From NCBI RefSeq assembly GCF_002086635.1, contig NZ_MVHD01000003.1, positions 62,001 to 126,000 on the forward strand: 64,000 nucleotides of DNA. Direction: 5' to 3'. This document shows positions 50,331 through 60,114 of the stretch, piece after piece. Below the pieces are notes generated by a model, which searched no databases, was not told the origin of the DNA, and saw nothing but the letters and a program-made list of their open reading frames with translations. Position 1 is the stretch's first letter, and each line of letters begins with the position of its first letter. Made by a program: the position numbers and the translations under genes. Source of the DNA: Mycobacterium alsense (GTDB lineage Bacteria; Actinomycetota; Actinomycetes; Mycobacteriales; Mycobacteriaceae).

Positions 50331-51893
50331 CTATGCGAACGCGATTGCTCGGGCAAGTTGGGCGGCAAAGCCCGGACCGTCGTTCACCAACGCGTAGCCG
50401 CCGGCAAGGCCACCCTGATGGCATAGCGTGCGTCGTCGTCGCACACGTCGGTGCTTCACCACGCCGGTATTGCCGTTGACACGGCCAACCAGGCGCGTTG
50501 CCGTCCGCGGTACCACGGCGGTGGGGAAGCGGCTGGCCCAATCGCCGTATGTCGCCTGGCTCCGTGACCACCGCCGCATGATCCGACGCGCAGCCAGGTA
50601 CGCGTCCTGAGCGATCTCCACGACGGCGATAGCCTTCTTGAGGCCGTACACGCCCCAGAACCGGCCAGGTCCGCGTCCAGGCTGCTGCCAGAGCTCGGGC
50701 ACGATGTGCTGATATTCCTTGTCACCGTGCAGGTTTGGTGATGAGTGTTTGGTGAAGTAGATCGCCAGGCGTTTCGGGTCACACGCTTTCAGCCCGTTGC
50801 GCACGTCGATGGCAGTTCCAGCGAGCCGGTGCCGTGACTTCTGCTCCGGGTCGGGGTGATCGACGACCTGCGTCCAAGTCTCCGATAACCATTGAGCGAA
50901 GCTGCGCCCCGACCTGCCCGGTGATATGGGTGGCGCCATCCACACGTGAATGTGCGGTGCGCCGCGCCGTTGAAATTCCAGCTTCCAGATGTAGCGGGCC
51001 GGTTCACCGTACTCACGTTGAAAGCGCTTGCGCCACAACACCATGTGTCGCTTTACGCTGGCCCCATCTGGCGCGACAGCCTCCCAGTCGCCGGGATAGG
51101 TGAGGGTGACCATCGCTGGAACGCGGCCGGATTCGACGAGGGGGCTGTAGTCGAGTTCAGCGAAGGTGCGGCACATCGCGGAGCGCGATTTTCGGGACCA
51201 TTCGGTGATGACACCGCCAGAACCGCGCTGGTCGTTTTCCGTAGGGCTCCGTCGTGTTGAAGACACGACGGCCTGATCACCGTCCCCGGCTGTCTGGGCG
51301 AGTTCATTTCTGACGTGCAGCTTCACATCGTCAACGTCACGTTGGTGATGACCGACAGCCCGTTCGCCGGTTTTCGCAGCGCGGACCGGATTGGTCCACC
51401 CGAGTTGCACGACTCCGGGGCCGACCGTGATCCGAAACCGTCCAGATTCAGATTCGGTGCTTCGACGCCCAGGGCCGATAGCCCATGGAGCGGCCGGCTC
51501 GAACAGTGCCGCGGCCGCGGTGACCATCTCGGGGCTCGGGAAGCGCAGCCCCAATGCGTCGATCGCCCGCAGGTCCCCGGCCGCGACCCCGTCGAGAATC
51601 GGGCCGCGGACATTTTCGGCACATATAACAAGCCCGCCGGCCGCGGCCGGATTGAGGCCGGTGCCCCGGTCGGTGTCCGGCCGGCCGCTGTCGCTCTCGC
51701 GTCCTGCGGCCTCCGCGGCCTCGGACGCTCGCGACCTACCGCCAACCGGGGCACCGGCAGCATCATGCCGGGATGACGGATGTTGTGATGCCGATGTCCG
51801 GCCGTCGGTCGACGGTGTCGGACCGCTCGCTGATGCGATGCTGGGCATCGGGGTGCCTGCTCCCCGGAACCGCCGAGACTGCCCACAAAGCAC
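50331..51893 (-). CDS. HUH-type replication initiator of the AICE (RepSA-like)
   Basis: Up to 520 residues. After a low-complexity N-terminus of about 75 residues, the catalytic core has MVTLTYPGDW, the metal-binding GAPHIHVW (His-hydrophobic-His, ~312) and KRLAIYFTKH with a candidate nicking Tyr. This matches rolling-circle initiators of pSAM2-type elements, which replicate after excision. ATG 51848 is an alternative start. It lies next to attR, at the far end from int. Confidence 0.8.
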   Translation of the reverse strand: MLCGQSRRFRGAGTPMPSIASASGPTPSTDGRTSASQHPSSRHDAAGAPVGGRSRASEAAEAAGRESDSGRPDTDRGTGLNPAAAGGLVICAENVRGPILDGVAAGDLRAIDALGLRFPSPEMVTAAAALFEPAAPWAIGPGRRSTESESGRFRITVGPGVVQLGWTNPVRAAKTGERAVGHHQRDVDDVKLHVRNELAQTAGDGDQAVVSSTRRSPTENDQRGSGGVITEWSRKSRSAMCRTFAELDYSPLVESGRVPAMVTLTYPGDWEAVAPDGASVKRHMVLWRKRFQREYGEPARYIWKLEFQRRGAPHIHVWMAPPISPGRSGRSFAQWLSETWTQVVDHPDPEQKSRHRLAGTAIDVRNGLKACDPKRLAIYFTKHSSPNLHGDKEYQHIVPELWQQPGRGPGRFWGVYGLKKAIAVVEIAQDAYLAARRIMRRWSRSQATYGDWASRFPTAVVPRTATRLVGRVNGNTGVVKHRRVRRRRTLCHQGGLAGGYALVNDGPGFAAQLARAIAFA

Positions 51894-52038
51894 GCGGCAG
51901 CGCAGAAGCTCCTGGTCGGGAGTGCAAGCACCGTGTCCGGTTTACGTCCGTTCGCCGGACAGACTGAACGCGTCAGCCCTGCTCAATGCGGCGCATAGGA
52001 CGCACAGAAGCAGATAAACCGCAGGTCAGTGGCTATCT

Positions 52039-52089
52039 CGTCCGCCTGAAAAGCGGAAGGTCGGCGGTTCGATCCCGCCCCTGGCCACC
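52039..52089 (+). repeat. attR
   Basis: Second copy of the tRNA-Phe 3' end. T-stem here is GGCGG/CCGCC, against GCCGG/CCGGC in the intact tRNA. This is probably the original chromosomal 3' half, displaced by integration. There is no tRNA 5' half in front of it. Confidence 0.9.
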
Positions 52090-52098
52090 GATGTCGAA

Positions 52099-52557
52099 CT
52101 AGTGACCGCAGGCACGCTCACGTTGTTGCCGGGCGGTGCGCAGGATCGAGCCCGCGGTGAGATATGCGGGCTTGTCGCGGTCGACGGCCGCGACGGGCAG
52201 GTTGGCCGCACAGCGCAACACCATCAGGGCGAGCGCGCTGTGTGTCGCATACGAGATGACCAGCAGGTTGACGGACGCGTCCGCGCCGCCGACCGTCATG
52301 ACGTGCTGGACTTTGCGTTCCCATCCCGGCCAGTTGAGGTCGGGTGGCCGTTGCAGCGGCGACCAGTTGACGTTGATCGACGTGATTTCTCCGAGCAACG
52401 GTGTCAGGGTCGCGACGAGGTTCGGCAATTCGTTGGTGATGCGATCGGCGCGCGGCCACCATGCGCCGTCGATGTCACGGCCGAGTTCGTCGGCCACCGA
52501 TAGCCGGATGGGATGGGCCTGGCGACCGGCGCTGATCGGGTAGATCATCGCGGTCAC
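52099..52557 (-). CDS. DUF5994 family protein
   Basis: A 152-residue protein found mainly in mycobacteria. Conserved features are RLSVADELGRDIDGAWWPR near the start and VNLLVISYATHSALALMVLR in the middle. No function is known. It ends 10 bases from attR, so it is the first chromosomal gene after the element. Confidence 0.78.
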   Translation of the reverse strand: MTAMIYPISAGRQAHPIRLSVADELGRDIDGAWWPRADRITNELPNLVATLTPLLGEITSINVNWSPLQRPPDLNWPGWERKVQHVMTVGGADASVNLLVISYATHSALALMVLRCAANLPVAAVDRDKPAYLTAGSILRTARQQRERACGH

Positions 52558-52804
52558 ACCTGGTCTTCATTCACGGGCGATACCTCCACGGTCGGCACCG
52601 TCTGCCCCGGGCGAGGCGGACGCGGAGCGATCGCGATTGCCCGTGGGCATAACCCGTGGCGAGTCGCGGTGAGCCACCGCTGAAAACGGAGCGTCTCGGG
52701 TTTGAGGCTACGCCCACAACGCCCACGGCGAGCGCCCGGTGAAGCGTTCGGCGGCGGAGGGCGAAAAATGCGCGTAGCGTAGCAGGCCGGACCGATGAGA
52801 ACAG

Positions 52805-53041
52805 GTGGGCAAGACCATAGCCATAGACAACCCCGAGGATGCATCCCAGATTCATCCATCGCAGATCCGGATCGGTGACATCATCGGGACGACGAAGCCC
52901 GTCGGCCTGCGCTACGCGGTCAAGTTGATCAGCGAGCCGCACACAACTCCACGGCGGTGGACGTTCTTCGGCCGCGACGCCAAGGGCTTGCAGCACACGA
53001 CCACGTTCGGCGAAGACGACCTAGTCCGTCGCTACAAGTAA
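52805..53041 (+). CDS. Hypothetical 78-residue protein
   Basis: A short soluble protein, GTG start, with a beta-rich look (SQIRIGDIIGTTKPVGLRYAVK, WTFFGRDAKGLQHTTTF) and a basic end VRRYK. It may be a small regulator or nucleic-acid binder, but no family is recognised. The 247 bases before it hold nothing I can identify. Confidence 0.5.
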   Translation: MGKTIAIDNPEDASQIHPSQIRIGDIIGTTKPVGLRYAVKLISEPHTTPRRWTFFGRDAKGLQHTTTFGEDDLVRRYK

Positions 53042-53073
53042 TATCCCCCGCATCCGTTGGGGGCCAATTGGTT

Positions 53074-53217
53074 TCACGATCCTTGCTTTGGCGAGCCGGC
53101 AGCGTGGGCGGCGGGAGCATCGGAGAACGTCGGGTATTCGACTGGCTTTCCGGCATTTTCGCTCGCACCGACGTGTTCGGGCGCGTCGGGATGGGAGAAC
53201 AGGTTCGAATTGTCCAT
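53074..53217 (-). CDS. Possible 47-residue small protein
   Basis: A frame with AAAGGAC 5 bases before its ATG encodes MDNSNLFSHPDAPEHVGASE onward, rich in Ala, Pro, Ser and His, with GC-rich third positions as in real genes of this genome. It is probably disordered. It lies divergent from the DEAD-box gene. No homologue is recognised. Confidence 0.35.
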   Translation of the reverse strand: MDNSNLFSHPDAPEHVGASENAGKPVEYPTFSDAPAAHAAGSPKQGS

Positions 53218-53468
53218 GCGGTGTCCTTTACATTCGCCCTCGACTGTACAGACCCCGCGAACGTTGCCGGCTGAGCCCGCGGACCGGGGCCCGGGGCCAG
53301 CACCATCGGGAGCCTGCTACGCTGGTGACAACGTTGGCTGTCCCGGTAGGACGCCAGCCCGTCGTGAAACCTTCTCCATCCTTCTATCGCGGCGATCGAT
53401 ATTGCCCACCGGCAATCTCGCCACCTTGTGCTGACCGGCCCGCTTTCGCCGCTCGCTCGGCACAACCA

Positions 53469-54764
53469 ATGCTGAAAGACACCAAAGTGAATACTGGCAA
53501 GACTTTTGCCGACCTCGGCGTGGCCGAACCACTCATCGCAGTGCTCGCCGACCGCGGGGTCACCCATCCGTTCCCCATTCAGATCGCAACTCTTCCCGAC
53601 ACTCTCGCCGGCCGCGACGTCCTCGGCCGCGGCAAGACGGGGAGCGGTAAGACGCTCGCCTTTTGCCTTCCTCTGGTCAGCAGGCTGGCCGGACACCCGC
53701 GCCGCCCGACCCGGCCGTCGGGTCTGGTCCTGGCCCCCACCCGGGAGTTGGCCACCCAGATCGCCGCGACCCTCGAGCCGTTGGCGGCGGCCAACGGCTT
53801 ACGGGTGGCCACGATTTTCGGCGGAGTTGCGCAAGGCAGGCAGGTGGCGGCGCTGAAGTCTGGCGTCGACGTCGTCGTTGCCTGCCCCGGCCGGCTCGAA
53901 GACCTGATGAAGCAACGCCTGATCAGCCTCGACTCGGTCGAGGTCACGGTGATCGACGAAGCCGATCACATGGCCGATCTCGGCTTCCTTCCCGGTGTCA
54001 CCCGGATCCTGGCCGCCACGCCGAGCGGAGGGCAGCGATTGCTGTTCTCCGCAACCCTCGACAACGGCGTCGACAAGCTCGTCGACCGATTCCTGCGCGA
54101 CCCGGTGCTGCACTCTGTCGACGGCTCCGCTTCGCCGGTGTCCGAGATGACCCACCACGTGTTCCACGTGTCCGGTGCGCAGGCCAAAAGGGAGCTGGTG
54201 CACCGGCTCGCCTCCGGCAGCGGTCGCCGGATCCTGTTCATGCGCACCAAGCATCAGGCGCGCAAGCTCGCCAGGCAGCTCACCGAATCCGGGGTCCCGG
54301 CGGTCGATCTGCATGGGAACCTTTCTCAACCCGCACGCGACCGAAACCTGGCCGCGTTCAGCGCGGGCGAGGCGAGAGTGCTGGTGGCCACCGACATCGC
54401 CGCGCGCGGCGTGCACGTCGACGGAATCGAATTGGTCGTGCACATCGATCCGCCTGCCGAGCACAAGGCCTACCTGCACCGCTCCGGACGAACGGCGCGC
54501 GCCGGAAACGCGGGTGAAGTCGTGACGGTTGTCCTACCCGAGCAGCGCAAGGACACGCACGCGCTGATGCGCCGCGCAGGCATCCGTGTCACCCCCCAGG
54601 AGGTCACCGTCGATTCGGCCGCCGTGAGCGCGGTGGCCGGTGAGGCGGTGGCGTATCGGGCTCCCACACCGACCAAGCCAGCGGTGCCGAATCCGCCGCC
54701 CCGGCCTAACCGCACGGGTTCCGGCCGCAGGCGTGGCCGGCGCCCGGCTGGCGCACCTCGCTAA
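53469..54764 (+). CDS. DEAD-box RNA helicase (RhlE-like)
   Basis: A 431-residue helicase with all core motifs: Q motif PFPIQ, GRGKTGSGKT, PTRELA, VIDEADHM, SAT, ATDIAARG and HRSGRTARAG. The C-terminus is Arg/Pro-rich and likely binds RNA. The ATG at 53469 is the first in frame that keeps the family length; GTG 53486 is out of frame and the open frame from 53088 is too long. It precedes a cold-shock gene, and the two probably act together on RNA structure at low temperature. Confidence 0.9.
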   Translation: MLKDTKVNTGKTFADLGVAEPLIAVLADRGVTHPFPIQIATLPDTLAGRDVLGRGKTGSGKTLAFCLPLVSRLAGHPRRPTRPSGLVLAPTRELATQIAATLEPLAAANGLRVATIFGGVAQGRQVAALKSGVDVVVACPGRLEDLMKQRLISLDSVEVTVIDEADHMADLGFLPGVTRILAATPSGGQRLLFSATLDNGVDKLVDRFLRDPVLHSVDGSASPVSEMTHHVFHVSGAQAKRELVHRLASGSGRRILFMRTKHQARKLARQLTESGVPAVDLHGNLSQPARDRNLAAFSAGEARVLVATDIAARGVHVDGIELVVHIDPPAEHKAYLHRSGRTARAGNAGEVVTVVLPEQRKDTHALMRRAGIRVTPQEVTVDSAAVSAVAGEAVAYRAPTPTKPAVPNPPPRPNRTGSGRRRGRRPAGAPR

Positions 54765-54878
54765 TTGCCCAGCGCCACAATGACTATCAGGGACGATCAG
54801 TGCAACCAGCCGATCGTGCTACGCTGACCGCACGGATGCTTTTGGTGCGTCCGCATTTTGAATGAGAGAAGTAATCAG

Positions 54879-55082
54879 ATGGCACAGGGAACTGTGAAAT
54901 GGTTCAACGCTGACAAGGGCTTCGGATTCATCGCCCCGGACGGCGACGCGAAGGACGTGTTCGTCCACTACTCCGAGATTCAGGGAAGCGGCTACCGCTC
55001 GCTCGAGGAAAACCAGCGCGTTCAGTTCGAGGTCGAGCAGGGGGCAAAAGGGCCCCAGGCCGTGGGAGTCACCGCCGTCTAG
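54879..55082 (+). CDS. cspA: Cold-shock protein
   Basis: A 67-residue single cold-shock domain: [18 protein letters not shown] and [10 protein letters not shown] contain the RNP1 and RNP2 aromatic residues. It binds single-stranded RNA/DNA as a chaperone. The open frame begins 7 codons earlier, but MAQGTVKWF is the universal start, with AGAGAAG before it. Its ~110-base leader is long enough for a cold-responsive structure. Confidence 0.93.
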   Translation: MAQGTVKWFNADKGFGFIAPDGDAKDVFVHYSEIQGSGYRSLEENQRVQFEVEQGAKGPQAVGVTAV

Positions 55083-55109
55083 CCTCCCGGCCGTTGCGCC
55101 GAAGGCGTT

Positions 55110-55562
55110 TCAACCCGGACGCTCGCCGGGATTATCCTCTGCCACAAGGCCTTTCACTTGTTGGTAGTAAATGACGCGGCCGCCGCCCGCCCAATTGCCC
55201 TCGGGGATCTCGTGGATCAGCGTCCAGACGTGAAACGCCCGTGGCCCCTGGGGTTCGATGCCCGCCGCCGCGCACACCGCCGTGTGCACGTCGGCGGCCA
55301 GTTGTTCCTTGCGCTGGCGGTCCAGCGCTCCCTCGAAGACGGTCAGGTCGACCCGGAACCGGGGCGCGCCCGGCCCCCGGCCGCCTACGGAGAGCCTGCC
55401 CGCCTCCGTCGGATGCAGGTAAACCCACGTGTTGTCCCGCAGGAAAGGGGTGTCGGGGGCGCGCTCGGCGCGCAGCAGGGCCGTCACCAGCTCGTCGGCC
55501 AGCCGGTTGAGCGCTCGGCCATCGAGGGAGTCGCGCACGAACGTCAGATCGATCATCGGCAT
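55110..55562 (-). CDS. Tautomerase-superfamily (4-oxalocrotonate tautomerase-like) protein
   Basis: A 150-residue protein starting MPMIDLTF; Pro2 would be the catalytic base after Met removal. Two betaalphabeta repeats are suggested by VDLTVFEGALDRQRKEQLAA and AFHVWTLIHEIPEGNWAGGG. The start ATG at 55562 is fixed by the Met-Pro and the 19-base gap to the upstream LLM gene. Substrate unknown. Confidence 0.75.
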   Translation of the reverse strand: MPMIDLTFVRDSLDGRALNRLADELVTALLRAERAPDTPFLRDNTWVYLHPTEAGRLSVGGRGPGAPRFRVDLTVFEGALDRQRKEQLAADVHTAVCAAAGIEPQGPRAFHVWTLIHEIPEGNWAGGGRVIYYQQVKGLVAEDNPGERPG

Positions 55563-55581
55563 CGCGGCATCATCTCCTCGC

Positions 55582-56724
55582 TCACAGCTTTCGCAGCCCG
55601 CGGACGACCTTGATGTAGGGCGCGGTCGCGGACGCGCTTTTGCGCAGACTCGGTTGAATGGCACCGGCATTGCCGACGACGAGGTATCGCAATCCGTGGT
55701 CGCGGAACTCCGCCATCTGATCGAGGACCTCGTCCGGCGTTCCGACGGCAAACAACTCCCGAACGAGGGAACGCGGGGCCGTCGCCGCGTAGGAGAGTGC
55801 CGTCTGCTCGTCGATGGTTTGCGGAATGAGGTCCTGCACGCCGGTGAAGTCGGCCCCCATCGGGTGTTCGGCGCCGTGACGAGCCCAATCTTTGGCCGGG
55901 CAGTTCAGCGTGAACACCTTGGCGATGTCGGAGTCGACGACCTCGTCGATTTCGCCGCGCGATCGGCCGGTCACGATGAACCGAATGAGCGCGGGGGTGA
56001 TAGCCATGGGGTCGCGTCCGGCGTCCGATGCCGCGGTACGCACGATCTCGAGTTGCTCGCCGTATTCGGCTGCGCGGGTGGTCCCGGGGAACCACCCGTC
56101 GGCGTACCGCCCGGTGGCACGCATCATGCGGGGCCCGTGCGCGGCGATCCAGATCTGGGGCCATCTGCCCTTGTACGGTGGCAGCGCGAAAGTGGCCTTG
56201 TGCAAAGGGAAGAACGGCGAGTCGCGGGTGACCAACTCGCCGTTGGAGTTCCAGAGCGCGCGGATGGTGGCTACCGCCTCCTCGAAGCGAGCCACGGGCT
56301 TGGACCAGTCGACGCCGTAGGGCGCGTTGCTCTCCCGCTCGCCGGTTCCGATGCCCAGCACCGCCTTGCCTCGGGTGAGCAGGTGCAGCGAGGCGGCGGC
56401 CTGGGCGGTGACCGCGGGGTTGCGCCTGCCGGTATCGGTGACGGCCACTCCCAGGCGCATTCGGCCGAGCCGATTGCGGCCGGCCAGGTAGCCGAGCATC
56501 GTCCACGGCTCGAGGTGGGCGTCCATCTTCGGGATCACCCGTGCCGCGCCCACGTGCTTGGTCGTCCACATCGACGGCGGCAGCACCGAATTGAGGTGGT
56601 CGGCCACCCAGAACGAGTCGGCTCCGCAGGCCAGCCCGGTCAGGTAGTCGGCGTGGATCAAGGGTTTCGGCCCGAAGCGTGAATTGATCGTGTTGTGCAT
56701 GACGCCCACGCCGAGACCGGCCAT
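55582..56724 (-). CDS. F420-dependent LLM-class oxidoreductase, Rv2951c-like
   Basis: A 380-residue luciferase-like monooxygenase-fold protein, very similar along its length to Rv2951c, the phthiodiolone/phenolphthiodiolone dimycocerosate ketoreductase (381 aa). Shared segments are [41 protein letters not shown] and [19 protein letters not shown]. It likely reduces a ketone with reduced F420. No PDIM or phenolic glycolipid genes lie around it, so its substrate is open. Confidence 0.85.
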   Translation of the reverse strand: MAGLGVGVMHNTINSRFGPKPLIHADYLTGLACGADSFWVADHLNSVLPPSMWTTKHVGAARVIPKMDAHLEPWTMLGYLAGRNRLGRMRLGVAVTDTGRRNPAVTAQAAASLHLLTRGKAVLGIGTGERESNAPYGVDWSKPVARFEEAVATIRALWNSNGELVTRDSPFFPLHKATFALPPYKGRWPQIWIAAHGPRMMRATGRYADGWFPGTTRAAEYGEQLEIVRTAASDAGRDPMAITPALIRFIVTGRSRGEIDEVVDSDIAKVFTLNCPAKDWARHGAEHPMGADFTGVQDLIPQTIDEQTALSYAATAPRSLVRELFAVGTPDEVLDQMAEFRDHGLRYLVVGNAGAIQPSLRKSASATAPYIKVVRGLRKL

Positions 56725-56880
56725 CGTGTCGCTCCTTCGAGCCCCGGCCACAGACTAGCCGATCGGCTACTCGGCAGACGATAGATCAAGGGCCACGGTT
56801 CATCAATGGCTAGCCACGACGACGGCGACATCGGCGCTGACTTCGCCGGCGGACCGCCACAATGGCGCGACAATGGCCGG

Positions 56881-57576
56881 ATGCGTCCGATGCGCCCGGT
56901 CCTCGCGGTCGCCGTCGGCGTGACCGCGGCGTTGTGCGCCGCGACCGCATGGGCCGGCCCCGACGTCCCGCCGGTGAGCGACGCGGCGCGCGCGGCCGGA
57001 TTCGTCGACATCCGCACCGTGATCGCCGACGCCATCGTCGACCTGCGCTACGCGACCACCAACAACTTCACCGGCACCCAGCTGTATCCCTCCGACGCGC
57101 GGTGCCTGGTGCATCAATCCCTGGCCCCCGGGTTGGCGGCCGCCGCGACGGCGCTGCGCCCCCAGGGCCACGTGCTGGTGTTCTGGGACTGCTACCGGCC
57201 CCACGAGGTTCAGGTCAAGATGTTCAGCGTGGTCCCCAACCCCGCCTGGGTGGCCCGCCCCGGCCCGTACGCCCACAGCCACGAGTCGGGACGCTCGGTC
57301 GACGTGACGTTCACCAGCGTGCCGCAGCAGTGCCCGCCCCCGCGGCGGGTCAATGGACTGTGCCTGGCCGACATGGGCACCGACTTCGACGACTTCTCCT
57401 CGCGCGCAACGGCATACGCAACCCAGGGCGTCAGCGCCGACCAGCAGGCCAATCGCGCCCGGCTGCGGGACGCGATGAAGTACGGCGGCCTGGCGCCGTA
57501 CTCGGGGGAGTGGTGGCATTTCGACGGCCCGGGCGCCGCCGTCGACCGCCCGATCCTCAACGTCCCCGTCGACTAG
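56881..57576 (+). CDS. lpqR: Secreted VanX-like D-Ala-D-Ala dipeptidase
   Basis: A 231-residue protein equivalent to Rv0838 (LpqR). A Sec signal (VLAVAVGVTAALCAATAWA) is followed by the VanX/M15D domain: SHESGRSVDV supplies the zinc His and Asp, and GEWWHF the catalytic Glu and third zinc His. It should cleave D-Ala-D-Ala or related peptides outside the cell. There is no good lipobox here, unlike the lipoprotein name. I used the ATG at 56881, since the 25 residues before it are hydrophilic. Confidence 0.82.
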   Translation: MRPMRPVLAVAVGVTAALCAATAWAGPDVPPVSDAARAAGFVDIRTVIADAIVDLRYATTNNFTGTQLYPSDARCLVHQSLAPGLAAAATALRPQGHVLVFWDCYRPHEVQVKMFSVVPNPAWVARPGPYAHSHESGRSVDVTFTSVPQQCPPPRRVNGLCLADMGTDFDDFSSRATAYATQGVSADQQANRARLRDAMKYGGLAPYSGEWWHFDGPGAAVDRPILNVPVD

Positions 57577-57640
57577 TTCTCTGTTTCACAGTGTGAGACA
57601 TAAATTTCATAGTTCGAAACCGGAGCGGTACGCTCCGACC

Positions 57641-58453
57641 GTGACCAACGCCCGCCCGGCCAAGTACACGCACGGCCATCACGAGTCGGTGCTGCGCAGT
57701 CATCAGCGACGCACCGCGGAGGACTCCGCTGCCTACCTGCTGCCCCACCTGAGGCCCGGGATGTCGGTGCTGGACATCGGGTGCGGCCCCGGGACCATCA
57801 CCGCCGACATCGCCGCGCGCGTCGCGCCGGGGGCGGTCGTGGCTGTCGACCGGGTCGCCGACGTCCTCGCCGTGGCGCGCGCCGAAAGCCGGGGGCGTGA
57901 CCTGTCGAACGTCACGTTCGCGACCGCCGACGTGCACCGGCTCGACTTCCCCGACGACGCGTTCGACATCGTCCACGCGCATCAGGTGCTGCAGCACGTC
58001 GCCGATCCGGTGGGCGCGCTGCGCGAGATGCGTCGGGTGTGTCGGCCCGGCGGGATCGTCGCGGCGCGGGACGCCGACTACGCCGGCTTCACCTGGTTTC
58101 CGCAGATTGACGCGCTGGACCTGTGGCGTGACCTGTATCGGCGGGCGGCGCGCGCCAACGGCGGCGAGCCCGATGCCGGGCGGCGGCTGCTGTCGTGGGC
58201 CCTCGACGCCGGGTTCGCCGACGTCACCCCCGCGGGCAGCGCCTGGTGCTACGCGACGCCCGAAACCCGCGAATGGTGGGGTGGGATGTGGGCCGACCGG
58301 ATCGTGCGTTCGGACGTGGCGCGCGACCTGCTCGACCTCGGCCTGGCGACGGCCGCGCAGCTCGAGGAGATCGCCGCGGCGTGGCGCGCCTGGGCGGCGG
58401 CCCCGGACGGCTGGCTGTCGATACCGCACGGCGAAGTCCTCTGCCGGGCCTGA
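57641..58453 (+). CDS. Class I SAM-dependent methyltransferase
   Basis: A 270-residue UbiE/Methyltransf_11 type enzyme equivalent to Rv0839. SAM loop VLDIGCGPGTI, acidic strand VVAVDRV and DIVHAHQVLQHV are present. The GTG at 57641 is preceded by a small palindrome GGAGCG-GTA-CGCTCC. Substrate unknown. Confidence 0.87.
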   Translation: MTNARPAKYTHGHHESVLRSHQRRTAEDSAAYLLPHLRPGMSVLDIGCGPGTITADIAARVAPGAVVAVDRVADVLAVARAESRGRDLSNVTFATADVHRLDFPDDAFDIVHAHQVLQHVADPVGALREMRRVCRPGGIVAARDADYAGFTWFPQIDALDLWRDLYRRAARANGGEPDAGRRLLSWALDAGFADVTPAGSAWCYATPETREWWGGMWADRIVRSDVARDLLDLGLATAAQLEEIAAAWRAWAAAPDGWLSIPHGEVLCRA

Positions 58454-58536
58454 GGCCCATCCGGTGATATCGGTGTTTGACCAGGTCAACCTGGCGGTAT
58501 TGGCATTCTCTTTTTTTGCAAGTACGTTATTCATCG

Positions 58537-60114
58537 ATGGATAACGCTGCTCAGACACCGTCGGGCATCCCGCTGCAGCCCGTGTATGGGCCGGCCGACC
58601 GGACTGCCGAACCGCGGGCCCCCGGGGAGTACCCCTTCACCCGGGGCAACTTCGCGTCCGGCTACCGGGGCAAGCTGTGGACCTTCCGACAGTATTCCGG
58701 TTTCGGCACCGCCGAGGAATCCAACCGCCGCTACCGATACCTGCTCGAGCAGGGCGGGACGGGGCTGTCGGTGGCCCTGGACCTACCCACCCAGTGCGGA
58801 TACGACTCCGACGATCCCGACTTCGGGGAGGAGGTCGGCCGGGTCGGGGTTGCGGTGGACAGCCTGGCCGACTTCGAGATCCTGTTCGACGGCATCCCGC
58901 TGGACAAGCTCAGCACGAGCATGACGATCAACGGAACGGCGGCCATCCTGTTGGCGTTCTACGTCGCCGCCGCCGAGAAAAAGGGGATTCCGCGGGCGAA
59001 GCTCACCGGGACCATCCAGAACGACATCCTCAAGGAATACGCCTCCCGCGGCACCTGGATCTGGCCACCCGAGCCCTCGTTGCGGCTGATCGCCGACACG
59101 ATCGAGTTCTGCGCGGCCGAGGTTCCCAGATTCAACGCCATCTCGGTGGCCGGGGCGCACTTTCGCGACGCCGGCGCCAACGCGGTGCAAGAAATGGCGT
59201 TCACCCTGGCCGACGGTGTCACCTATTGCGACACCGTGGTGCAACGTGGCCGGATGACGATCGACCAGTTCGCCCCGCAGATCTCCTTCTTCTTCTACAC
59301 CCACGGCGATTTCTTCGAGGAGATCGCGAAATACCGTGCGGGGCGGCGCCGTTGGGCGACAATCGTGCGGGAACGCTACGGGGCGACCACGGACAAGGCG
59401 GCGATGTTCCGCTTCGGCTGCGTGTGCGGCGGCGCGTCACTGTACGCGCCGCAGGCTCAGAACAACCTGGTCCGCGTGGCCTACGAGGCGATGGCAGCGG
59501 TGCTGGGCGGTGTCCAGTCGATGTTCACCGCGGCCTGGGACGAGCCGTTCGCGCTGCCCACCGAGGAGTCCACCACGCTGGCGCTGCGCACCCAGCAGAT
59601 CTTGGCCTACGAAACGGGGGTGGCCAGCGTGGCCGACCCGCTCGGCGGTTCCTACTTCGTCGAGGCGCTCACCGACGCCACCGAGGCGCGCATCGTCGAG
59701 ATCATGGACGACCTCGAGCGGCACGGCGGCATGGTCAGCGCGATCGAGGATGGGTACCTGCAGGGCCTGATCGCCGACGAGGCCTTCCGCCTGCATCACG
59801 ACATCGAAGCGGGCACCCGCCCGGTCGTCGGGGTCAACCGGTTCGTGTCCGAGGAGCCTGAGCCCGACGTCGTCACCTACGAGCTCGACGCCGAGGGCCG
59901 TGACCTGCAGCTCAAGCGTCTTTCCAAAGTCAAGGCCGAAAGGGATTCGGCCGCAGTGCGATCCACGCTCGCTGAGCTGGCGCGCGCCGCCGAAGGAACC
60001 GACAACCTGATGCACAAGCTCATCGACTGCGCCAACGCCTACTGCACGGTCGGCGAGATGGTTTCCGCGCTCAAAAAGGTGTGGGGCGAATTCCAGCAAC
60101 CGGTGGTGTTCTAG
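58537..60114 (+). CDS. B12-dependent acyl-CoA mutase, large (catalytic) subunit
   Basis: A 525-residue TIM-barrel subunit lacking a B12 domain. It keeps the residues that in methylmalonyl-CoA mutase contact substrate: Tyr43 (equivalent of Tyr89), Gln161 and Arg171 (Gln197, Arg207; [15 protein letters not shown]) and His208 (His244). The Arg binds a free carboxylate in methylmalonyl-CoA mutase and is replaced in isobutyryl- and hydroxyisobutyryl-CoA mutases, so a carboxylated acyl-CoA is favoured. The small subunit follows without a gap. It is distinct from the mutAB-type enzyme. Confidence 0.88.
   Translation: MDNAAQTPSGIPLQPVYGPADRTAEPRAPGEYPFTRGNFASGYRGKLWTFRQYSGFGTAEESNRRYRYLLEQGGTGLSVALDLPTQCGYDSDDPDFGEEVGRVGVAVDSLADFEILFDGIPLDKLSTSMTINGTAAILLAFYVAAAEKKGIPRAKLTGTIQNDILKEYASRGTWIWPPEPSLRLIADTIEFCAAEVPRFNAISVAGAHFRDAGANAVQEMAFTLADGVTYCDTVVQRGRMTIDQFAPQISFFFYTHGDFFEEIAKYRAGRRRWATIVRERYGATTDKAAMFRFGCVCGGASLYAPQAQNNLVRVAYEAMAAVLGGVQSMFTAAWDEPFALPTEESTTLALRTQQILAYETGVASVADPLGGSYFVEALTDATEARIVEIMDDLERHGGMVSAIEDGYLQGLIADEAFRLHHDIEAGTRPVVGVNRFVSEEPEPDVVTYELDAEGRDLQLKRLSKVKAERDSAAVRSTLAELARAAEGTDNLMHKLIDCANAYCTVGEMVSALKKVWGEFQQPVVF

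Larger units (their letters stand above)
31897..52089. mobile_element. Actinomycete integrative and conjugative element (AICE) in tRNA-Phe, carrying a defence cargo
   Basis: The element spans 20,142 bases from the start of one att repeat to the other. Its backbone matches the pSAM2 type: integrase beside attL, excisionase, FtsK/TraB translocase, Pra-like activator, GntR repressor, Nudix gene and a HUH replication initiator beside attR. Cargo fills 36.6-50.3 kb. Codon third positions are visibly less GC-rich than in the flanking chromosome. No separate spread (spd) genes or type IV secretion genes are seen, as expected where one TraB protein moves double-stranded DNA. Confidence 0.9.

Noticed and set aside
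31981..52038. CRISPR array or Cas genes in the element
   Set aside because: No regularly spaced direct repeats or Cas-like proteins were seen; the helicase and HEPN motifs belong to the SNF2/DUF499 set.
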